DNA from: Helicobacter cetorum
Lineage (GTDB): Bacteria > Campylobacterota > Campylobacteria > Campylobacterales > BB28
Assembly: GCA_022729755.1 (NCBI GenBank)
Contig: DZAZ01000005.1
Coordinates: 1 to 57,730 of the forward strand
Length of the DNA: 57,730 nucleotides
Reading direction: 5' to 3'
Shown here: in pieces, positions 34,327-43,281 of the stretch
How the letters are laid out: each line of letters starts with the position of its first letter
How positions within the stretch are numbered: position 1 is the first letter of the stretch
The notes under the pieces: generated by a model
What the model was told of the DNA's origin: nothing
The model's input: the letters and a program-made list of their open reading frames with translations, nothing else
The model's database searches: none
Made by a program: the position numbers and the translations under genes

Positions 34327-35667
34327 ATGCTAAAGATATTTTTAATACTTATTTTTACTCTCTTGACATTGAAAGCTGATAAAGATTTAGATTTTTTAAA
34401 ATTTATTGAAGCTGTTACAAATGGTCATAATGAAGCGATTAGTGTGATGATTAATACAAATAGTAGTGATGATGGAATAGATGTTAATAAACCATTAGGC
34501 ATAGATGAAAATGGTATAACGGCACTTATGATTGCTTCTTCTGAAAATCATACAGATGTAATTAAAACTTTAATAGAAGGAGGTGCAAGAGTAGATTTAA
34601 CAGATAGAAATAATAAAACGGCTCTAATTTATGCTTGTGCCAATGGAAAAAAAGAGGCTGTTGAAGAACTTGTTAAACACGGTGCTAAAATAAATATTAA
34701 AGATAATCAAGAGATGATGCCACTTATGTATGCTTCTAAAAATAAAAATAGTGACCCAAAAGATGTAATAGAAATTGTTAAATTTTTAATTAAAAATAAA
34801 GCTGATACAAATGCAAAAAATAGTGAAAAAAGAACGGCATTTATGTTTGCAGGTGAGGGTGGAAATTTAGAAGTAATCAAAATTTTAATTGCAAATGGTG
34901 CAGATATAACAATTGTAGATAAAAATCATCAAAATACTTTAATGTTATCAGCTCAAAATGCTAATAAAGATGTTGTAAAATTTTTGTTAGAGCAAAATTC
35001 AACTTTAGATATAAATTATAAAGATAATAGTGGCAATACGGCACTACTTAATGCAATTAAAGAAAATAATGTAGAAACAGTAAATATTTTGCTTAAAAAT
35101 AAAGCAAATGTAAATATTAGTAATAATTCTGGCATAAGTGCTTTAATTAAAGCGACTCAAATTGGAGATTTTGATATAGTTGAGAGTCTACTTAAATTTA
35201 ATGTCGATATCAATGCAAAAGAGTTTGCAAAACTTCAAACACCGCTTATTATAGCTTCAGTTAGAAATGATATAAAAATAGTTGAAAAATTACTAACAAA
35301 AAATTCTTTAGATGTGAATGTAAAGGATAAAGATGGTGATAATGCCCTATTTATCGCTATAAAAAATGGAAATGTAGATTTGCTAAAATCATTAATAAAT
35401 GACAAAAGAATAAATTTAAATATTAAAAATACACAAGGCTTAACACCTTTATTACTAGCTCTTTCAGAAGCTACTAAACACAAAAAAAGAAAATCACAAG
35501 AGAGTGAAAATGCTTTAAAATATATTGCTAATTTACTTATTAACAAAGGTGCTGATGTGGATATAAAATCAAAAGATGGTTGGAATGCAATTAATATTGC
35601 AATGGATAATAATTATAATGATTTAGCTAAATTGATTTTAGAAAAATCTAAAGAAAAAGAGGAGTAA
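34327..35667 (+). CDS. Exported ankyrin-repeat protein
   Basis: A 446-residue protein with a signal peptide (MLKIFLILIFTLLTLKA) and about ten to eleven ankyrin repeats of 33 residues from residue 25 to the end. Recurring patterns are GxTALMIAS, NKTALIYAC, TPLMYAS and LLxNKAxVN. Ankyrin repeats mediate protein contacts; in the periplasm some protect against peroxide with catalase, but no catalase gene is nearby. Partner unknown. A terminator overlaps its stop codon. Confidence 0.85.
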   Translation: MLKIFLILIFTLLTLKADKDLDFLKFIEAVTNGHNEAISVMINTNSSDDGIDVNKPLGIDENGITALMIASSENHTDVIKTLIEGGARVDLTDRNNKTALIYACANGKKEAVEELVKHGAKINIKDNQEMMPLMYASKNKNSDPKDVIEIVKFLIKNKADTNAKNSEKRTAFMFAGEGGNLEVIKILIANGADITIVDKNHQNTLMLSAQNANKDVVKFLLEQNSTLDINYKDNSGNTALLNAIKENNVETVNILLKNKANVNISNNSGISALIKATQIGDFDIVESLLKFNVDINAKEFAKLQTPLIIASVRNDIKIVEKLLTKNSLDVNVKDKDGDNALFIAIKNGNVDLLKSLINDKRINLNIKNTQGLTPLLLALSEATKHKKRKSQESENALKYIANLLINKGADVDIKSKDGWNAINIAMDNNYNDLAKLILEKSKEKEE

Positions 35668-35687
35668 GTTATAATATTTATAACTTA
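35665..35687. terminator. Bidirectional terminator between the ankyrin gene and hemH
   Basis: Perfect 10-bp stem TAAGTTATAA / TTATAACTTA with a 3-base loop. It covers the stop codons of both convergent genes. Confidence 0.7.
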
Positions 35688-36625
35688 TTTACAATTTGAG
35701 TTAATGTTTTTACAAATAAATCGCTATCATTCAAGCATTTACTTACTCTAAACTCTTCAAAATTTAAATCTCCTGCTATATCTTTATACTCAATTGAAAG
35801 TTCAAAATCTGTTTCAGAATTATCAATAGTAAAAGAGATAGGATAAATCAACACTTTTTTATTTTTTAACTCTTTTAATTTCTCTTCAAGCGATGGTTTT
35901 AGCCATTTCATTGGTCCAACTTTTGATTGATATGCTAAATGAATATTTTTAAAATTTATATTTTTTCGTTTTAACATCTCTTTTAAAATTTCAACATTCT
36001 CCTCTATCTCTTTTTGATAAGTATCACCGTTATCAACGATTTTTTGAGGTAATCCGTGAGCCGAAAAAATCAAATCAAATTCATTTGCTTTTGCAGAATT
36101 TAAACTCTCTTTTATTCGTTCAATTATCGCTTGATTATAAAATTTATTTTTATAAAATCGCTCAACTTTTTTAATTTCTGGATGATAATCAAGCTTTTTA
36201 CAAGCCCAATTTATTCCCTCAAATGAACTTTTTGTAGTTGTGCTTGAATATTGAGGATAAAGTGGAAGTAAAATCAACTCATCTATTCCCCTTTGTTGAC
36301 ACTCTTTTATTGCTGTATAATCAAACGGTGGAGTATATCGCATAGCTTCAATTACAAAGTACTCTTTAAACTCATTTTGAAGTTTTTTTAGCAATTTTTT
36401 TGTAAGTTCAGGTAGTGGCGATTTGCCTCCAATTGCTTTATAATTATTTATTGCCTTATTTTTTCTAAAAGTAACAATCAAAAAACCTACCATTTTGCGA
36501 ATAAATCTATCTTTGATAGTTAGTATATTTGGGTCTGCAAACATATTTTTTAAAAAAATTTCAACTTCACTTAAATTATTAGGTCCACCCATATTAAGTA
36601 TAATAATTGCTTTTTTCAAATTCAT
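35678..36625 (-). CDS. hemH: Ferrochelatase
   Basis: Inserts ferrous iron into protoporphyrin IX, the last step of heme synthesis. Family landmarks: LNMGGPNNLSEV at the N-terminus, FAD.NI, the RYTPP segment (about 97-101), LLPLYPQYSSTTT, the metal-binding histidine in FSAHGLPQK (about 190) and the acidic ETDFELSIEY near 273-282. Length 315 is normal. Divergent from the nifT cluster. Confidence 0.94.
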   Translation of the reverse strand: MNLKKAIIILNMGGPNNLSEVEIFLKNMFADPNILTIKDRFIRKMVGFLIVTFRKNKAINNYKAIGGKSPLPELTKKLLKKLQNEFKEYFVIEAMRYTPPFDYTAIKECQQRGIDELILLPLYPQYSSTTTKSSFEGINWACKKLDYHPEIKKVERFYKNKFYNQAIIERIKESLNSAKANEFDLIFSAHGLPQKIVDNGDTYQKEIEENVEILKEMLKRKNINFKNIHLAYQSKVGPMKWLKPSLEEKLKELKNKKVLIYPISFTIDNSETDFELSIEYKDIAGDLNFEEFRVSKCLNDSDLFVKTLTQIVNKL

Positions 36626-36669
36626 CCTTTCTTATAAAATATATAAGTTTTTATTGTAACATATTTTTA

Positions 36670-36685
36670 AGGAATACTATTTGCA
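36670..36685 (+). promoter_or_regulatory. Sigma54 (-24/-12) promoter of the nifT-nifV cluster
   Basis: AGGAATACTATTTGCA fits TGGCAC-N5-TTGCW apart from the first base, with correct GG to GC spacing, and resembles the nifQ element at 23807-23822 (both have GGAAT and TTGCA). Transcription would start near 36696, 26 bases before the nifT ATG. Confidence 0.7.
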
Positions 36686-36721
36686 ATGCTTAATATATAT
36701 AAACCAAAAAAAGAGATAAAT

Positions 36722-36928
36722 ATGGCAAAAGTAATGTTAAGAGAAAATGACGGAAAAATTTACTTTTATGTGGCAAAAAAAGATATGGAAGAAGTCATCG
36801 AAAAGATAGAGTTTGATAGTAATGAAAAATGGGGTGGTGAGGCTTTACTTAGCAATGGTGAAACTTGGTGGATAGAGCCAACAAAAAAAAATTTACCAAA
36901 AGAGGCTGTTTGCAAAAAACTATCATAA
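36722..36928 (+). CDS. nifT: Nitrogen fixation protein NifT/FixU
   Basis: Small nif-cluster protein of unknown biochemical role, usually downstream of nifHDK. The 68-residue product reads MAKVMLREN...FYVAKKDMEE..., WGGEALLSNGETWWI, with the WGG..LxNG core of NifT. I use the ATG at 36722, after AAGAGA, because the upstream in-frame ATG at 36686 lies inside the sigma54 promoter region and adds residues the family lacks. Confidence 0.82.
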   Translation: MAKVMLRENDGKIYFYVAKKDMEEVIEKIEFDSNEKWGGEALLSNGETWWIEPTKKNLPKEAVCKKLS

Positions 36929-36938
36929 AAGGCTAAAT

Positions 36939-38048
36939 ATGGCAATAATAAATGATACAACTCTTAGGGATGGTGAACAAGCTCCTTATGTTGCATTTAA
37001 TACAAAAGAGAAGTTACAAATTGCAAAACTTTTGTATCAAAATGGAGTTGATGAGCTTGAAATTGGCATTCCTGCAATGGGTAAAAAAGAACAAAGTGAT
37101 ATAAAAGAACTTTTAAGTTTAAAGCTTCCCATTAAGATGATGAGTTGGAATAGGGCAATTGCTAGTGACCTTGAAAAATCGCTTGAGTGCGGTTTAATGG
37201 CTGTTGATTTATCTATTCCTGTATCTAAAACATTGATAGAGATAAAGTATAAAAATGATATTGATAAAATTTTTAAAAATCTTGAAACAACTATTACTTT
37301 GGCCAAAAAAGAGGGATTATTTGTTTGTATTGGAGCAGAAGATAGCTCAAGAGCTGAAATTTCTTTTTTAAAAGAGATAATAACTTTTGTGCAAGATTTA
37401 GGAGCTGATAGATTTAGATATTGCGATACAATCGGTATTTTGACTCCAACTCAAACATATAACACAATTTTTGATTTAAAAAATAGCTCAAACATAGAAA
37501 TAGAGATGCATACCCATAATGATTTTGGAATGGCAAGTGCAAATGCAATTGCAGGAGTTGAAGCTGGAGCAAAAAGCATTAATACGACTGTAATTGGGCT
37601 TGGAGAAAGAGCTGGAAATGCTAGTTTTGAGCAAGTTTTGATGAGTTTAAAATATCAATTTAAGCAAGATAGAGAAATAAATCCATCAAAATTAAAACAA
37701 TTAGTAAAGCTTGTGAGTTTGGCATCAAATCAACCATTAAGCGATAATATGCCAATAGTTGGCAAAAATATTTTTGCTCACGAAAGTGGAATACACGCTG
37801 ATGCAATGATAAAAAATGATAGTGCTTATGAGCCTTTTACTCCTCAAAGTGTTGGCTTAAAAAGGGATTTCCCAATAGGTAAACATAGTGGAAGTTCAAC
37901 TCTAAAATATCATCTTCAAAAGTGTGGATTAGAAGTTGATAGTTCAAAACTTCAAAATTTAATTCAAAATGTAAGAGATATAGTCACAAATAGAAAAAAA
38001 GTTTTAAATTTAAAAGAGTTAAAAGAGTTATATTTATGTATTAATTAA
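36939..38048 (+). CDS. nifV: Homocitrate synthase
   Basis: Makes homocitrate, the organic ligand of the nitrogenase FeMo cofactor, from acetyl-CoA and 2-oxoglutarate. The TIM barrel has NDTTLRDGEQAP at 4-15 with the metal Asp, the metal-binding HTHNDFGMA, GERAGNASFEQ, and GKHSGSSTLKYHL near the end. Length 369 fits NifV. Isopropylmalate synthase (LeuA) is a relative, but the nifT neighbour and size favour NifV. Confidence 0.92.
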   Translation: MAIINDTTLRDGEQAPYVAFNTKEKLQIAKLLYQNGVDELEIGIPAMGKKEQSDIKELLSLKLPIKMMSWNRAIASDLEKSLECGLMAVDLSIPVSKTLIEIKYKNDIDKIFKNLETTITLAKKEGLFVCIGAEDSSRAEISFLKEIITFVQDLGADRFRYCDTIGILTPTQTYNTIFDLKNSSNIEIEMHTHNDFGMASANAIAGVEAGAKSINTTVIGLGERAGNASFEQVLMSLKYQFKQDREINPSKLKQLVKLVSLASNQPLSDNMPIVGKNIFAHESGIHADAMIKNDSAYEPFTPQSVGLKRDFPIGKHSGSSTLKYHLQKCGLEVDSSKLQNLIQNVRDIVTNRKKVLNLKELKELYLCIN

Positions 38049-38063
38049 AAAAAAGGGTGAAAA

Positions 38064-38252
38064 ATGGAACAAGCAGAATTAAAAAAAGAGTATGCGAAAT
38101 TAAAAAGAGTTGCAGTTGAAATAGCAGGACAAATCCACGATATAGTTGAAGATACTTTATGGAGTGAATATGAGCAATTACCAATTTTATCAGCAAAAGT
38201 CGTAGTAGCTGTAAAAGAAGCAAATGCTTTTAAAGAAAAAAATGGACTTTAA
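38064..38252 (+). CDS. DUF683 (Rop-like, CCE_0567 family) nif-associated protein
   Basis: A 62-residue helical-hairpin protein: ELKKEYAKLKRVAVEIAGQIHDIVEDTL, then AKVVVAVKEANAFKEKNG. It matches the small DUF683 proteins that sit next to nifX in nif clusters and may bind metal. RBS AAAGGGTG. It lies between nifV and a cysteine-rich gene. Confidence 0.7.
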   Translation: MEQAELKKEYAKLKRVAVEIAGQIHDIVEDTLWSEYEQLPILSAKVVVAVKEANAFKEKNGL

Positions 38253-38254
38253 TT

Positions 38255-38470
38255 ATGGAACATACAATAGTTTGTAACTGTTCTGAAACCACAATAGCTG
38301 AAGCTATAAGGGTTTTTCAACACACAGATTTACCTTATTTAAAGGCAAGAAAGTTGGTGACAAAGTGTTCTCGCACTTGTTGTAATAAAGCTTTAATAAA
38401 ACTCTTTGATATGGTTGAATTTGGTAAATTTGATTTAGAAGAGATTGTGAAAATTATTAATCAAACTTAA
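38255..38470 (+). CDS. BFD-like [2Fe-2S] protein
   Basis: A 71-residue protein with cysteines at 7, 9, 38, 42 and 43 (VCNCSETT and [10 protein letters not shown]). The CxC at the N-terminus plus a second cysteine group some 30 residues later matches the bacterioferritin-associated ferredoxin-like fold. It starts two bases after the previous gene. In nif clusters such proteins may supply electrons or iron-sulfur units. Its 3' end overlaps the convergent trpB by 14 bases. Confidence 0.65.
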   Translation: MEHTIVCNCSETTIAEAIRVFQHTDLPYLKARKLVTKCSRTCCNKALIKLFDMVEFGKFDLEEIVKIINQT

Positions 38471-39662
38471 ACAATTCTTTTGCTTGTATCATATCTTTAT
38501 CGCCTCTACCTGAAAGATTTAGGATAATTATTTTATCTTTTATAGCATCTTTATCCATTTTTTTAAGATATGCAATTGCGTGAGAACTTTCAAATGCAGG
38601 AATAATCCCCTCACTTCTTGATAACCAAACAAAAGCTTCCAGTGCTTCTTTATCTGTGATAGCTTCATATTTAGCTACACCAATATCTTTTAAATAAGCG
38701 TGTTCAGGTCCAATCCCAGGGTAATCAAGTCCAGCTGAAATTGAGTGAGCCTCCAAAATTTGCCCATCTTCATCTTGAAGTAAATAACTCATCTGTCCGT
38801 GTAAAACTCCAGGAGTTCCTTTTTCTAAACTAGCACCGTGTTTATCTGTGTCAAGTCCAAGTCCACCTGCTTCAATTCCTATACAAGTAGTCTCTTTTTC
38901 ATCTAAAAAGTGATTAAAGATTCCAATCGCATTACTTCCACCACCAATACAAGCAATTACAAAATCTGGCAATTTATGTTCTTTTTGAAGTATTTGAGCT
39001 TTCGCTTCGTAACCAATAATCGATTGAAAATCTCTAACCATCATAGGATATGGATGAGGTCCAGCTACCGTGCCAATAATATAAAAAGTATCTCTTGCAT
39101 TGCTAACCCAATACCTAATTGCCTCATTCATCGCATCTTTTAGAGTTTGACTTCCACTTTCAACTGGATGAACACTAGCTCCTAAAAGCTTCATTCTAAA
39201 AACATTTAACTCTTGTCTTTTCACATCTTTTGCACCCATAAAAATATGGCATTCAAGTCCAAGTAGTGCCGAAATTGTAGCTGTTGCAACTCCGTGTTGT
39301 CCTGCTCCTGTTTCAGCAATAACTTTTTTCTTTCCAAGTTTTTTTGCAATCAAGCCTTGAGAGATAGTATTATTTATTTTGTGAGCCCCAGTGTGATTTA
39401 AATCTTCTCGTTTAAGATATACTTTTGCCCCAATTTCACTTGAAATATTTTGAGCAAAATAGAGTGGAGATGGTCGCCCCACATAATCAACCATATAAGT
39501 GTTAACTTCTCTCCAAAAACTCTCATCAAATCTAATCTCTTTATAGTGTGCTTCAAGTTCTAGTAAAATTGGCATTAATGTTTCAGGTACATATCTACCA
39601 CCAAATATACCAAAGTGACCATTTTCATCGGGGTCAAAATTACTAATTTTTGGAATATACAT
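38457..39662 (-). CDS. trpB: Tryptophan synthase beta chain
   Basis: PLP enzyme that joins indole and serine. The Schiff-base lysine is in HTGAHKINN (about residue 91), with GAGQHG, the phosphate-binding GGGSNA (about 236-241) and catalytic Glu in KREDLNHTG. Length 401 is normal for TrpB1. Its partner trpA lies at 7514 on the other strand; neither gene is next to other trp genes here. It starts one base from the end of apt, so they share a transcript. Confidence 0.95.
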   Translation of the reverse strand: MYIPKISNFDPDENGHFGIFGGRYVPETLMPILLELEAHYKEIRFDESFWREVNTYMVDYVGRPSPLYFAQNISSEIGAKVYLKREDLNHTGAHKINNTISQGLIAKKLGKKKVIAETGAGQHGVATATISALLGLECHIFMGAKDVKRQELNVFRMKLLGASVHPVESGSQTLKDAMNEAIRYWVSNARDTFYIIGTVAGPHPYPMMVRDFQSIIGYEAKAQILQKEHKLPDFVIACIGGGSNAIGIFNHFLDEKETTCIGIEAGGLGLDTDKHGASLEKGTPGVLHGQMSYLLQDEDGQILEAHSISAGLDYPGIGPEHAYLKDIGVAKYEAITDKEALEAFVWLSRSEGIIPAFESSHAIAYLKKMDKDAIKDKIIILNLSGRGDKDMIQAKELFKFD

Positions 39663-40201
39663 TAAAACTCCAATACAGAATAAACTGGAGCTAACTCTTT
39701 TAATTTAGCTTCACCATTTAACTCTTTTAAATTGATAATAAAACAAGTTTCAACACATTTTGCTTCAGCTTTATTTATTAAATTACAAGCAGCATAAGCT
39801 GTGCCACCTGTTGCAATTAAATCATCAATCAATAAAACTTTTGGATTTTTTTTACCATTAAAGGCATCAATATGAATTTCAACTTCATCAACACCGTACT
39901 CAAGGATATATTTTTCACTAATTGTAGTATATGGAAGTTTGCCTTTTTTTCTAACTGGAACAAAACCGACTTTAAGTTTTGTAGCTAAACTAGCACCAAA
40001 AATAAACCCTCTACTCTCAATTCCTGCAATAAAATCTAAATTATAACTTTTATATCGTTCAGCCAAATGCTCAATTAAAACTTCATAGGCTTTTGGATTA
40101 TTTAAAAGCGTTGTGATATCTTTAAAAACTATCCCTTTTTTTGGAAAATCTACAATGTCTCTGATTGAATTTTTGATAATTTCTTTGTGTTCTTTTTTCA
40201 T
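39662..40201 (-). CDS. apt: Adenine phosphoribosyltransferase
   Basis: Purine salvage enzyme: adenine plus PRPP to AMP. The PRPP loop is [13 protein letters not shown] (about 123-135); the N-terminal [16 protein letters not shown] and ESRGFIFG are also typical. Length 179 is normal. RBS AAAAGGAG lies in the 12 bases after the HEPN gene. In H. pylori, as I recall, apt (HP0572) directly follows the HP0573 homologue; here two extra genes intervene. Confidence 0.95.
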   Translation of the reverse strand: MKKEHKEIIKNSIRDIVDFPKKGIVFKDITTLLNNPKAYEVLIEHLAERYKSYNLDFIAGIESRGFIFGASLATKLKVGFVPVRKKGKLPYTTISEKYILEYGVDEVEIHIDAFNGKKNPKVLLIDDLIATGGTAYAACNLINKAEAKCVETCFIINLKELNGEAKLKELAPVYSVLEF

Positions 40202-40213
40202 TAATTACTCCTT

Positions 40214-40825
40214 TTAAGTTTTAATTATTTCATAAGTTGCATTAACTAAATCTTCAATAAATTTTATTGAATTTTCAATATCTTCTAACTTTATTTCTCT
40301 TAAGTTTTGGTAAGTTGGTTCAATATCAGCTTCGTGTGCAATTTGATTTCTTCTTTCTACAATTAGATTTAATCTATATTTTAAATCTCTTTTATTTTGA
40401 TTTAACTCTTTACTTAACTCTTTCCAAAAATCAATTTCTAAAATAATTAATATAGCTTCTTCGATTTTATCTGCTTGTTGAAAACTTTTAAAACCATTTT
40501 TATATCTTATTTGATAATCTAACCATTCATTATTTTTTTCTTCCATAATGGCTTTTTCAAAAAGTATTTTTTTATCTAAATTTAAAATAAACTCTTTAAA
40601 CTCTTTCGTAGGTTTTCTTTTATTATTATAAATCTCTATCATTCCAATTCTAACTATTTCGTGAATAAAATGGTCTAATGCACTAATAAGCATTACATAT
40701 TCAGCCCTTAAAATATCACTTAAATCTAAAATATTTGCTGTTTGAGAAGTTATTGCTTTATAAATATTACCTAACTCCTTAACTCTAATTATGTTTTGTT
40801 CAAAATGTCTTTTAGCACTTTTCAT
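40214..40825 (-). CDS. HEPN-domain protein (putative RNase), RiboL-PSP-HEPN type
   Basis: A 203-residue all-helical protein. The HEPN signature R-x4-H is present as Arg159 to His164 in ERRNQIAHEADIEP, and SALDHFIHEIVRIGMIE (about 48-64) is the first core helix of the RiboL-PSP/MAE_28990-like HEPN group. HEPN proteins are often RNA-cutting toxins of defence or toxin-antitoxin systems. Its start overlaps the ParA-like gene by 14 bases, so the two are a coupled pair. It is placed between ParA and apt in a housekeeping operon. Confidence 0.75.
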   Translation of the reverse strand: MKSAKRHFEQNIIRVKELGNIYKAITSQTANILDLSDILRAEYVMLISALDHFIHEIVRIGMIEIYNNKRKPTKEFKEFILNLDKKILFEKAIMEEKNNEWLDYQIRYKNGFKSFQQADKIEEAILIILEIDFWKELSKELNQNKRDLKYRLNLIVERRNQIAHEADIEPTYQNLREIKLEDIENSIKFIEDLVNATYEIIKT

Positions 40826-41840
40826 CTGTCATTCTTAAAATTTCATCTGCTAAGTCAGCAAAAATTGATTTAAATTCATCGATTTTATTTTCTGATTTTT
40901 TTAACACTATTCCTTGAAAATCTGTATCATTTTCATTAAGTGCAAATACTGGTTTTAAATTTTTTTGCGAATATGTAATTAAAGTATTGAAATTTGGTAT
41001 TTCAGAGATTATATAATTTTTTGAATAACAATTCATATCAAGTAGCATATTGGCTTTTTGCAACTCTGGAATTAATTTTGTTGTTGTATCAAGATTAATT
41101 TTCTCAAACCATTTTTGAAACCCTTGTGTAGGTTTACCATTTCTAAGATTAAATTTTTGAATAATATTTCCTAAATATTTTGGTGTTTTTTTAGGAAATT
41201 GATATTCTGCTGTTTGTAAAAATTCATTCTCTTGAAGTTTAATAGAATTTTTATACCACTTTGGTAAGATATTTTTAAGGGAATCTAGTGCTATGACTGA
41301 AAAATAATCAGGATTTGTTGGGATTATAAAGTAATCACTTATCATAAAAAAGTTTTGATTAATTGAACTCAAAGATGGACTCATATCTATTAAAACATAA
41401 TCAGCATCATATTTTTTTGCTGTTTCATCTAAAAGATAGTTTATTGAACCAGGTAAATTTTTAAGAGTTAGGACTGTATCTGAAATATTTTGTGCCATTC
41501 CTAAAGTGATATCATATTCTGCAAATTTAATATTTCCAGGAAGTAGATATAAATTTTCTCTACTTTCTATTTCAAAACACTCAACTGCTTCAATTAATTT
41601 AGGTCTTGACTCGAATGCGGGTTCAAGGGCATCTTTAATATTATTTTTATTATCTTCAAGTTCTTCTATTCCTTTAAATCCCATTACCATGCCAGTTAAA
41701 TTACATTGCGAATCTCCATCAACCATTATTACTTTTTTACCTTTTTCAGCTAACATCCAACCAACATTAAAAACTGTTGTAGTTTTGCTAACTCCACCTT
41801 TATGATTAAAAAAAGCTATTTTTTTAACTTTTATATCCAT
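40812..41840 (-). CDS. ParA/Soj-like P-loop ATPase paired with HEPN
   Basis: A 342-residue ATPase with the deviant Walker A KGGVSKTT (14-21), VDGDSQCNL (about 40-48) and the Walker B-like VLIDMSPSLSSIN (about 149-161). This is the AAA_31/ParA group used in DNA partition, but there is no ParB gene or parS cluster next to it, and chromosomal soj is normally with spo0J. The C-terminal half carries an extension (about 215-290). Coupled with the HEPN gene, so it may act as sensor or regulator of that nuclease. RBS AAGGA. Confidence 0.75.
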   Translation of the reverse strand: MDIKVKKIAFFNHKGGVSKTTTVFNVGWMLAEKGKKVIMVDGDSQCNLTGMVMGFKGIEELEDNKNNIKDALEPAFESRPKLIEAVECFEIESRENLYLLPGNIKFAEYDITLGMAQNISDTVLTLKNLPGSINYLLDETAKKYDADYVLIDMSPSLSSINQNFFMISDYFIIPTNPDYFSVIALDSLKNILPKWYKNSIKLQENEFLQTAEYQFPKKTPKYLGNIIQKFNLRNGKPTQGFQKWFEKINLDTTTKLIPELQKANMLLDMNCYSKNYIISEIPNFNTLITYSQKNLKPVFALNENDTDFQGIVLKKSENKIDEFKSIFADLADEILRMTDEKC

Positions 41841-41851
41841 AATATTTTTCC

Positions 41852-42184
41852 TTAAATAAGTGCTTCAATTTTATTTTCAAGCTCTTCAATTTTGCTTTTT
41901 AACTTTTCACCTTCAAGCTTATATTGGCTATTTCGTGATTTTATAACTTTAAGCTCTTTTCGGATTTTAGTTAACTCTTCGGTTAAAATATCAATATTTC
42001 CAAGTGAGCGTTGGAGTTGAATTTGATATTTTCTAATCAAAATTTCAGCTTCGCTTAAAGTTGTTTTCATAATTGCATTATTAGTTTTCTCTTTTTCAGC
42101 CAAACTTTTATAATAAAACATTTTAGAGAGTATATATAAAGCCGCCAATATGGAAGTTGTAACGATTAACCATTCAATCAACAT
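41852..42184 (-). CDS. Membrane-anchored coiled-coil protein (HP0573-like)
   Basis: A 110-residue protein with one N-terminal membrane helix (about 4-24, WLIVTTSILAALYILSKMF) and a long coiled coil (about 30-108). Its position next to rpiB agrees with a small hypothetical gene (HP0573) between rpiB and apt in H. pylori. No function is known. Eleven bases separate it from rpiB. Confidence 0.65.
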   Translation of the reverse strand: MLIEWLIVTTSILAALYILSKMFYYKSLAEKEKTNNAIMKTTLSEAEILIRKYQIQLQRSLGNIDILTEELTKIRKELKVIKSRNSQYKLEGEKLKSKIEELENKIEALI

Positions 42185-42195
42185 TTTAAATTCTT

Positions 42196-42633
42196 TTAAA
42201 CTGGAATATTATTAATTTTTGCAACTCGAATTGAGTGTCTTGCACCTTCAAACTCTGTATTACAAAAAGCTTCTATTATGCTCTCAATTACACCTTGACC
42301 TACAACTCTTGCACCAAAACATAAAATATTTGCATCATTGTGTGCTTTTGCCATTGAAGCCGTGTAAGCATCGGTACATAAAGCAGCACGAATACCCTCA
42401 AATTTATTGGCAGTCAAACTCATACCGATACCAGTTCCACAAATAAGTACTCCTAAACTTCCGTTATCTTCTAATACTTTTTGAGCTACTTTTTTTGCAA
42501 AATCGGGATAATCTACACTTTCTCTTGAAGTTGGACTTAAATCGATTACTTCAAAGCCTTTTTTTTGAAGTAAATCTTTTGCAAAATCTTTAGTATCGAT
42601 ACCAGCGTGGTCAGTTGCTATATAATATCTCAT
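42196..42633 (-). CDS. rpiB: Ribose 5-phosphate isomerase B
   Basis: Interconverts ribose 5-phosphate and ribulose 5-phosphate in the pentose phosphate pathway. DHAGIDTKDF near the start, the catalytic cysteine in LICGTGIGMS (about 64-73), and AHNDANILCFG (about 97-107) are the RpiB landmarks. Length 145 is typical. Confidence 0.94.
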   Translation of the reverse strand: MRYYIATDHAGIDTKDFAKDLLQKKGFEVIDLSPTSRESVDYPDFAKKVAQKVLEDNGSLGVLICGTGIGMSLTANKFEGIRAALCTDAYTASMAKAHNDANILCFGARVVGQGVIESIIEAFCNTEFEGARHSIRVAKINNIPV

Positions 42634-42642
42634 TTTAATCCT

Positions 42643-43281
42643 TTAAAGTAAAGTTTTAATTAAAATTTTAGCAGGTTCAAAGAATATACTTGAAAGTGGT
42701 GTAGCTAAGACAATAATTAATAAAATCATACCATAAGGTTCAATTTTTTGATAGATTCTAGCTAGTGCATAAATTTTAAATTGCATAGATAAATAAATAA
42801 GTGCATTAGCTCCATCAAGTGGAGGAATTGGCCATAAGTTAAAAACTGCTAAAACTACATTATATACAACTAAATATAAGAGTAAATATTCAAAAAAACC
42901 GTTATTTCCACTATAAATTGAAGTTAGTATGATTGAAGAGATAATTGCAATAGCCAAATTATAAATAATTCCCGCTAAACTTACATTAATCGCTCCAAAA
43001 TAACCACCATTATAAATTACTCTTTGCATATTAACAGGAACTGGTTTTGCCCAACCAAATAAAAACGGAGAATTTGCAATAAAAAGCATTGCAGGAACCA
43101 CTATTGTTCCTATAACATCAATATGCACTATTGGATTTATACTAAGTCTTCCCGCTTTTTTAGCTGTATCATCTTTGTAATAATATGCACTTAATCCGTG
43201 CATTATTTCGTGACCAATAATTGCTATCATTAAAGCTAAAATTAAAGCACTGATTTCAATTAAATTAAATTCACTTTCCAT
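42643..43281 (-). CDS. M50-family (site-2 protease-like) membrane metalloprotease
   Basis: A 212-residue integral membrane zinc protease with the HExxH motif in GHEIMHG (about 23-29) and the third zinc ligand in NLWPIPPLDG (about 148-157), inside membrane helices. It matches the short FtsH-independent M50 group lacking PDZ domains. Substrate unknown. It overlaps lepB by 11 bases and corresponds to HP0575 in the H. pylori order. Confidence 0.88.
   Translation of the reverse strand: MESEFNLIEISALILALMIAIIGHEIMHGLSAYYYKDDTAKKAGRLSINPIVHIDVIGTIVVPAMLFIANSPFLFGWAKPVPVNMQRVIYNGGYFGAINVSLAGIIYNLAIAIISSIILTSIYSGNNGFFEYLLLYLVVYNVVLAVFNLWPIPPLDGANALIYLSMQFKIYALARIYQKIEPYGMILLIIVLATPLSSIFFEPAKILIKTLL

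Noticed and set aside
40812-41840. Chromosome partition protein Soj.
   Set aside because: No spo0J/parB gene and no parS sites nearby, and it overlaps a HEPN gene instead.
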